A DNA stretch of 64,000 bases from Anoplolepis gracilipes. Its lineage: Eukaryota > Arthropoda > Insecta > Hymenoptera > Formicidae. Position numbers and translations under genes: made by a program. The stretch spans positions 4,597,501 through 4,661,500 of the forward strand of contig NC_132975.1 of the NCBI RefSeq assembly GCF_047496725.1. Direction: 5' to 3'. The notes under the pieces were generated by a model. That model ran no database searches and was not told the origin of the DNA. It saw only the letters and a list, made by a program, of their open reading frames with translations. How positions within the stretch are numbered: the stretch's first letter is position 1; each line of letters starts with the position of its first letter. This document shows, in pieces, positions 57,682 through 64,000 of the stretch.

Positions 57682-58188
57682 TTATGAAACTTCTTCTTTA
57701 TCTTCTTTTATTCTCGATGTGTCCAAAGACTGACTATCCAAAGGTTGACTATCACTATTGCGACTTGGAGTATCATAACATGGTGTCGCGCTGGGTGCGT
57801 AAACATTCGCTAATTGCTCATATTGATTCAAATCTCCACTGTGTTGACTAATCTCTGACATATTGCCTCTATTGACATTTTCTTTTGGAAATAATTCCAG
57901 TTCGTATTTGATTCTCTCTATGTCACAAATTTCTTCCTGACCTCTTCTCATTATCCTCTCTTGGCGATTCGACAACGAATCATTGATATCATTATCAGTT
58001 CGTTCGGTAGTAAAAGAGGGGCCACCAGTCTTAGTGAAAAGATGTATAGGTCGTTGAAATCCTTTAGAAGGATGAGGCGGAATAGAAACAACTTCGCACT
58101 TGCAAAACCCAACTTCGGAAGATAGAAGATATTGTGTAAACTTGTGTGGCAGGAACTCGATGCTATGATAATTTTTATAGATCCGCTC
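57682..58188 (-). CDS. MEPCE: MEPCE exon 4: Bin3 C-terminus and acidic tail
   Basis: 507 nt including the stop TAA (57682-57684). FLPHKFTQYLLSSEVGF and PSKGFQRPIHLFTK complete the Bin3 domain. A Ser/Asp/Glu-rich tail of about 100 residues follows and looks disordered. Acceptor tttatttgtag. AATAAA hexamers in minus sense at 57668-57673 and 57676-57681 follow at once in a long CT-rich tract. Confidence 0.93.
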   Translation of the reverse strand, partial: ERIYKNYHSIEFLPHKFTQYLLSSEVGFCKCEVVSIPPHPSKGFQRPIHLFTKTGGPSFTTERTDNDINDSLSNRQERIMRRGQEEICDIERIKYELELFPKENVNRGNMSEISQHSGDLNQYEQLANVYAPSATPCYDTPSRNSDSQPLDSQSLDTSRIKEDKEEVS

Positions 58189-61100
58189 CTACAAATAAAA
58201 ATAAAATGATAAAATATTAAATCAGAATCAATAAATAAAAAAAATACAAATAAGAAAATTTACGATAAAAAATACACAACAATAATAAGAAATCCAATAA
58301 ATATTCAATAAACAAATTAAATTAAAAATACAGTAAAAGGAACTCTATTTAAACACTTAGAGTTCAATAAAAATCCAATAAAAAGTAAAAGAAATTCGAA
58401 TTAAATATTAGTTTCAAAAAAGATTTAATAAATAATCTAATCAAAGAAATCCTAACAAAAAAATATTTATTAAAAGTTCCAAATAATTAGTTACAAGCTT
58501 GTAACTGATTATTTAGATAATTAATCAATGAATCTTATATTAATCTTGATTTTTTAAATTAGTATTTGTTGGATTTTTTACTTTACATTTTTAATTTGTA
58601 TTTTTAACTGGGCATGTTAAATATCAAAAAGTTTTAAGAAAAGTTTTTGTTGATTAAATGTTCTAAAATTAATTTAAAAAATGAACTAAAATGAACTAAA
58701 ATTATTAAATTCTTGAAAAATGACCAACGTGATCAAGTTTTGAAAAAAAAAAAAAAAAAAAAAAAACTATTATGTTGGTCATTTTTTATGAATTTAATAG
58801 TTAATTTTAATTCAAAACATTTCATCAACTAATAATTTTCTTAAAACTTTTTGATATTTAGCAAGCCCAGTTAAAAATACAAATTAAAGAAATTTAAAAA
58901 ATCCAATAAATACTAATTTAAAAAATCAAAATTAGATTCATTAATTATCTAAATAATATATAGTTAATATATAATAATTAATATATTTTATATATAAAAT
59001 AAAATTATAGATATTATAGATATTATATTAGTATATTATATTAATATATTTACAGAATAAAAATATCCATAAAAATGAAAAATTAATAGTCATTAAAGTA
59101 TAAAACTCGCCACTCACTGTGAGATTCTTTTTCTTAATATAGCTGGCCCAACCCTGAGGTTCCAAAACGAGGACTCCTCCTGGGCGTAATTGAGCGTGCA
59201 TACGCTTAAAAGCTTGTTTTAATCCAGCATCGCCAAAATTCAAATGAATCCATTTGGTAATGGAAAGACATAAAATTGTGTCGAATTGTGGTTGTTCCGC
59301 ACACAAAAGTGAATCATCCTCAAGCACATAATTACCCTAAAACCATATATATATATATCATTATCATGTATATATGTAACATAATATGATTATATAAAAG
59401 GTACTTATAAAATAATAGGGCAATTCAAATTATAAAACATTTTTCATAAATATAAAAATTTCTTCAATTTTAATATTTTTATAAACGGAGAAGTTTATAT
59501 TACAAGATATAAACTCAATATACAACATATTTATAACAAAAATATGTCTTTGATCTTTATATTTCTTTTTTTCTGTTTTAAATGATCAATACAGAAGTAA
59601 AAAAAGAAAAAGAAAGAAAGATACAAAAAAAGAAGGAAAGAGGGAGAAGGAAAGAAAAAAAGAAAGAGAAAAAAATTAAATTTTTAAAATTAAATATAAT
59701 TTTTAATTTTTAAAAAAAATTATTATAAAAGCAATTCAAATTATATGCATAGTATATGTGTGAATACATATTTTACCTGCACAAAAGTGACGTTGTAAGG
59801 GAATCCCTTATGTTGCTTATTCTTTGTAAATCCTGGAATATCTACAGGTCCATAACTAATTGGCATCGACATAGGAAAGAAGCTAGCATCCGAAGAATCC
59901 CTATCATTATCTTCACTGCTTGCAGGACTTTGAACACAATTAACATAGTGTTTCACATTTTTTCGAGCAATGTTTATTAAAGTTCTATCAATATCAATCC
60001 CTGTAACACTTTTGGCACCAAAATCTCTGGCAACTGACAATGTAATGTGACCAATATTGCATCCAATGTCTAGAATATCTTTCCGCAAGAACAGTTCCTT
60101 TCGCTGTGCAAACACTTTCAACCTAAAATCTATTTCATGATGAGGATTTCTATATCCATAATATCTATTGTAATTTCCATATTGATATCTAGCATCTTTG
60201 GGCCTAAAATTAGGCATTGCATGTTGCTGTTTCTTCTTCTTGTCCTGACTGGGCCTATGTTGTGGTCTGGGTTTCCAAGCACCAGGCTGTGGAATTACTG
60301 GGCTCACTATTTTATCCTTTGTGTCAATTTTTCTCAATCTTTTATCCTTTATTTCCTCTAAACCTTTTAATCGTAATCTATTTTTGTCTTTCTGAGGACT
60401 CTCTATCTTATTTTCCTTCAGTAAACTTTCATCTTGCACATTTTGTGCTTCTTCTAAACTAATTCTTTCATTAGAAAGTCTTTCTGTTGATGATTCAACC
60501 ACTGCATTGTTTCCTTCAATTTCTTTCAATTTGTTAGTTTCGCTTGACTCCATCTATTTTTATATGAAAATACATAATTTATTTAACTATTTAATAAATA
60601 TTATTAGAATTTAATATACTAAGGATTTTTAAATATGTAAATATTCTAAAATACTTAATTACGAAATTTAAGAATATAAAAATTCTAGGATATTCACGAG
60701 ATGTTAATTAATTTTAAAATTTGTGGATATATTTTCTAACATTTAGATTTAAAAATTTCAAGAATTAAAAGAATATATACTTTAAGCATATTATGAGTTT
60801 TATACTAAATTATAATCCATAAAATCACTATTTTTACAAATAAATACAGAGTGTCCCAGAATTTGCGGACACGAAATGCATAGCGTGATTGTCTGTGCCA
60901 AAAGAAGCAACTTTTTCCTCAGCGAAAATGTCGAGAAAAGTTATCATTTTTTGCTAGTTTCCAAATTTTGCTATTATATATTTTTGTAACTAAGTCTTAA
61001 ATAAAAATTTTAGTAAAGTAAACTCTACCTAAAATTAACTGAAGAATATAATTGTGTTAATCTTTTAATTTTACAAAGTTTGGTTTGCGAAAAACTCGTT

Positions 61101-61847
61101 TTTTTCAATCAAATCTTATAACTGAAAATTATTGATACCTCGACATTTTTGATGAGGGAAAAGTTGCTTCTTTTGGCACGGACAATCACGCTGTGCATTT
61201 TATGTCCAAGGATTTTGGGACACTCTGTATATAAAAAAATAGAGAGAGAATAAAAAAAATACTATCTATAAATCAATATACATAAATATGAAATGAATAC
61301 AACTTACCATCTTTGTATCATCCTTTCCTGATCCAGAAGAGGCTCTCTTTCTTTTTTTGTTTCTTCGTTTAGAATTTCTCTTTGTGGGCGATATTAATTG
61401 TTTCTCGTACTCTTCATTGTCATTACAATTTGTCAAATTCAAAGGATCATAAATATTTGGTGGAATAATCACTTCAATAATCTCTTTTTTGTGCTTTGGA
61501 GTAGGAAGTGGACTTGATTTTGGAGTTACTGCATTCATAGCTCGATTTATTTCTTCATCTTGCATACTATTTAAATTTAAAGGATCACAAATGTTGCCTC
61601 CAAGTAAAAATTTCGTGGGTGGTATAATTGCACCTTCCTTCTTTCTACGTTTATAGGGAGGAAAGAATTTTCCATTGCTGTTAAAACTGCTTTGAGGTCG
61701 TTTTCTGTTGCTGAATTTGAAGTGACGATTGTCATCGTGCTTGTTATGTTTCTTATGCGAAAGACTGAAAGGTTTTCTAGATTTTTCATTCTCTTTCTTG
61801 TTGTTTTGACCCAATTTTGGAGGCCGATCCAATTGTACAGAAGACAT
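57682..61847 (-). CDS. MEPCE: 7SK snRNA methylphosphate capping enzyme (MEPCE/bin3), complete, 4 exons
   Basis: MEPCE methylates the gamma-phosphate at the 5' end of 7SK snRNA using S-adenosylmethionine and stays with the 7SK RNP that restrains P-TEFb in the nucleus (family knowledge). Exons on the - strand: 61847-61308, 60553-59777, 59336-59118 and 58188-57682. All junctions are phase 0 and total 2043 nt (680 residues), close to the human protein. The N-terminal half is basic and disordered, with DPLNL motifs and a nuclear-signal-like KRNSKRRNKKRKR. The methyltransferase starts at DILDIGCNIGHITL (SAM motif I) and VTGIDID. The Bin3 C-terminal part has HLNFGDAGLK, RPGGVLVLEPQ and KGFQRPIHLF. 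The start has a good context (ACAAAATG) and an upstream acceptor, so a 5' UTR exon is likely. It converges with DCX-EMAP. Confidence 0.95.
58508..58955. mobile_element. Foldback element in MEPCE intron 3
   Basis: Arms of about 200 bp (attatttagataattaatc / gattcattaattatctaaat; ttttaactgggcatg / agcccagttaaaa) face each other across about 24 A residues (58742-58765). AT-rich and diverged. Confidence 0.7.
59118..59336 (-). CDS. MEPCE: MEPCE exon 3: Bin3 catalytic core
   Basis: 219 nt (73 codons), phase 0, donor ACA|gtgagt. Contains FDTILCLSITKWIHLNFGD and RPGGVLVLEPQGWASY, the most conserved part of the Bin3 family (Leu-Glu-Pro-Gln motif). Confidence 0.95.
59777..60553 (-). CDS. MEPCE: MEPCE exon 2: linker and SAM-binding motifs
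   Basis: 777 nt (259 codons), phase 0. Charged Glu/Lys-rich linker, then YGNYNRYYGYRNP, a hallmark upstream of the catalytic domain, and the SAM motifs DILDIGCNIGHITL and VTGIDIDRTLI. Donor CAG|gtaaaa. An acidic Ser/Asp insert (ASSEDNDRDSSDASF) follows motif II. Confidence 0.94.
60847..61226. mobile_element. Foldback family 6 (TACAGAGTGTCCCAGAAT) in MEPCE intron 1
   Basis: 380 bp. Ends CAGAGTGTCCCAGAATTTG and TTTTGGGACACTCTG, TA flanks; subterminal atgcatagcgtgattgtc is mirrored by gacaatcacgctgtgcat. Confidence 0.8.
61308..61847 (-). CDS. MEPCE: MEPCE exon 1 (coding): basic N-terminal region
   Basis: 540 nt (180 codons), donor ATG|gtaagt. Two related segments occur: GGNICDPLNLNSMQDEEIN and IIPPNIYDPLNLTNC. 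They resemble paired DPLNL motifs in the vertebrate enzyme. The Lys/Arg-rich stretch near the end is a likely nuclear signal. Upstream, tttttcag at 61858-61865 (minus sense) looks like the acceptor of a 5' UTR intron. Confidence 0.9.
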
Positions 61848-62121
61848 TTTGTACAAACTGAAAAATTAGAAAAATGAAAATAACATAAAAAAATTTAAAA
61901 ATTAATCGTGATGTAAAGATGTGAAAAAGATAAAACATCGCGTTAATTAAATGATAAGCAAAATTTTCTATGTATTTGAAGTAACAAAAAATATAAAGAT
62001 ATAGATCGAACTAATTTGAGAAAAAAAGAACGAAAAACAAAAAAAAATTACACTCCATTATAATAATCTTGTAATTATATTTTAAAAGTATATATAATAC
62101 ACAGGACCAATAATAAAACTA

Positions 62122-62125
62122 TGAA

Positions 62126-62157
<32 letters not shown>

Positions 62158-62213
62158 TATGATTAAGCATTAACAGTTAAACTTGTTAATTTTTTTAATT
62201 TTCAATTTCAATT

Positions 62214-62257
<44 letters not shown>

Positions 62258-62302
62258 AAAATTAACAAATTTAACTGTTAATGCCTAATTATAAATAATA
62301 CA
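62122..62302. repeat. AT microsatellites with small inverted repeat
   Basis: tattatttatgattaagcat ... ttaactgttaatgcctaat form an inverted pair around an AT repeat. The rest of 61870-62640 is AT-rich and shows no recognised promoter element or exon. Confidence 0.55.
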
Positions 62303-62686
62303 AAAAACCAGTACAAATTATTATAATATTTTAGTTAGTTCATTATTAAATTTCTTTGTTACAGATTTTATATAATTAATTTATTTTTATTTGTTCATAA
62401 TATAATTTTATTCATAATATAATATATATATATCTATAAATTTTCTTTTATAGTAACTAATAAATATCTTCATTATTTTTCATCATATAAAAATAATGCA
62501 TCATTGAAATAAAATAGTCAAAGATTCATTCTTTGGATAAAAACTATTCTATACTTTTCTATCTGAAATATGTATATTATATGTATATTAATATATATAA
62601 TATCATTTAAAACAAATGGAAATATTTCAAAAAATTATCATAAAAGAGCGAGAGAGAGTGTGGGTGTGGGTGTGGTTGTGGTTGTG

Positions 62687-63705
<1,019 letters not shown>

Positions 63706-63946
63706 GTAGTATATATTTATAAAAAAATATATATTTTTTTATTTTGTACTTTTCTATTAATTTATTTTTCTTTCTAGGCAAAGCTTGAATATGTTTGTTT
63801 CATTTTAAGCGCAAAAAGTGCAAGAAAAAATGCAGAAAAGGATTATTCGTTTTTACTACTACATTTTTTTCTACGCTTATAATTTGTGTTGATTGCATTT
63901 TTTTTTTTTTATTATTTGTTACACTAAATATTTGTTTTTTGAAGAG

Positions 63947-63994
63947 GAAAAGGAAGAAAGAGAGGAAGCGAGAAAGAGAGAATTTGAAAAATTG
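63947..63994 (+). CDS. Suspected Glu/Arg-rich exon of a + strand gene running off the window
   Basis: A pyrimidine-rich tract ending gaagag precedes 16 open codons (EKEEREEARKREFEKL), then gtaaat as donor. The composition suits a charged coiled-coil or RNA-processing protein. The acceptor could also sit two bases earlier. A second possible short exon (AKLEY) follows ctttctag at 63770-63777. Too short to name; a simple purine-rich repeat is the alternative. Confidence 0.3.
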
Positions 63995-64000
63995 GTAAAT

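Overview
This looks like a nuclear DNA window from an insect, most likely a hymenopteran such as an ant. The evidence is an AT-rich base composition, short exons with canonical GT-AG introns, two recognisable conserved animal genes, dense microsatellites and miniature inverted-repeat elements, Penelope-like and LINE retroelements, and a short TTAGG-type motif. The species cannot be fixed from sequence alone.

Two genes are well supported. The first is an EML-type microtubule-binding protein that also carries a doublecortin domain (the Drosophila DCX-EMAP arrangement). It lies on the + strand: 13 phase-consistent exons between 18370 and 50869 encode 836 visible residues, covering a Gly-rich leader, doublecortin domain, HELP motif and tandem WD40 propellers. 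Its first coding exon(s) were not found. The second is the 7SK snRNA methylphosphate capping enzyme (MEPCE, Drosophila bin3). It lies on the - strand: four exons between 61847 and 57682 encode a complete protein of 680 residues. The two genes converge. A further partial exon is suspected at the right edge (63947-63994), and a Ser/Asp-rich ORF of unknown nature lies on the - strand at 17500-17826.

Layout: 1-18 kb has no recognised gene and holds Penelope-like fragments (1.2-2.0 and 13.0-14.4 kb), foldback elements, a tRNA-derived SINE and a tandem duplication. 18.4-50.9 kb is the DCX-EMAP gene, with introns expanded by mobile DNA. These include a near-complete Penelope-like element with hammerhead-like core (23.1-26.6 kb), a solo LTR, a hAT-like and a piggyBac-like non-autonomous element, an RNase H-bearing LINE (about 37.3-41.9 kb) abutted by a Jockey-like LINE, a mariner relic, and many palindromic elements with TACAGGGTG ends. 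51-57.5 kb is intergenic and full of foldback elements, among them a 1.3-kb one with a 9-bp target duplication. 57.7-61.9 kb is MEPCE. 62.7-63.7 kb is about 506 uninterrupted GT units.

The two genes share no obvious pathway: one is a cytoskeletal protein, the other a nuclear RNA-modifying enzyme. The most distinctive material is mobile-element architecture: exact target duplications, nesting order, ribozyme-like cores, and a hAT-like insertion whose target duplication copies the AATAAA signal at the DCX-EMAP 3' end. All calls are by eye; no alignment, folding or database search was run.
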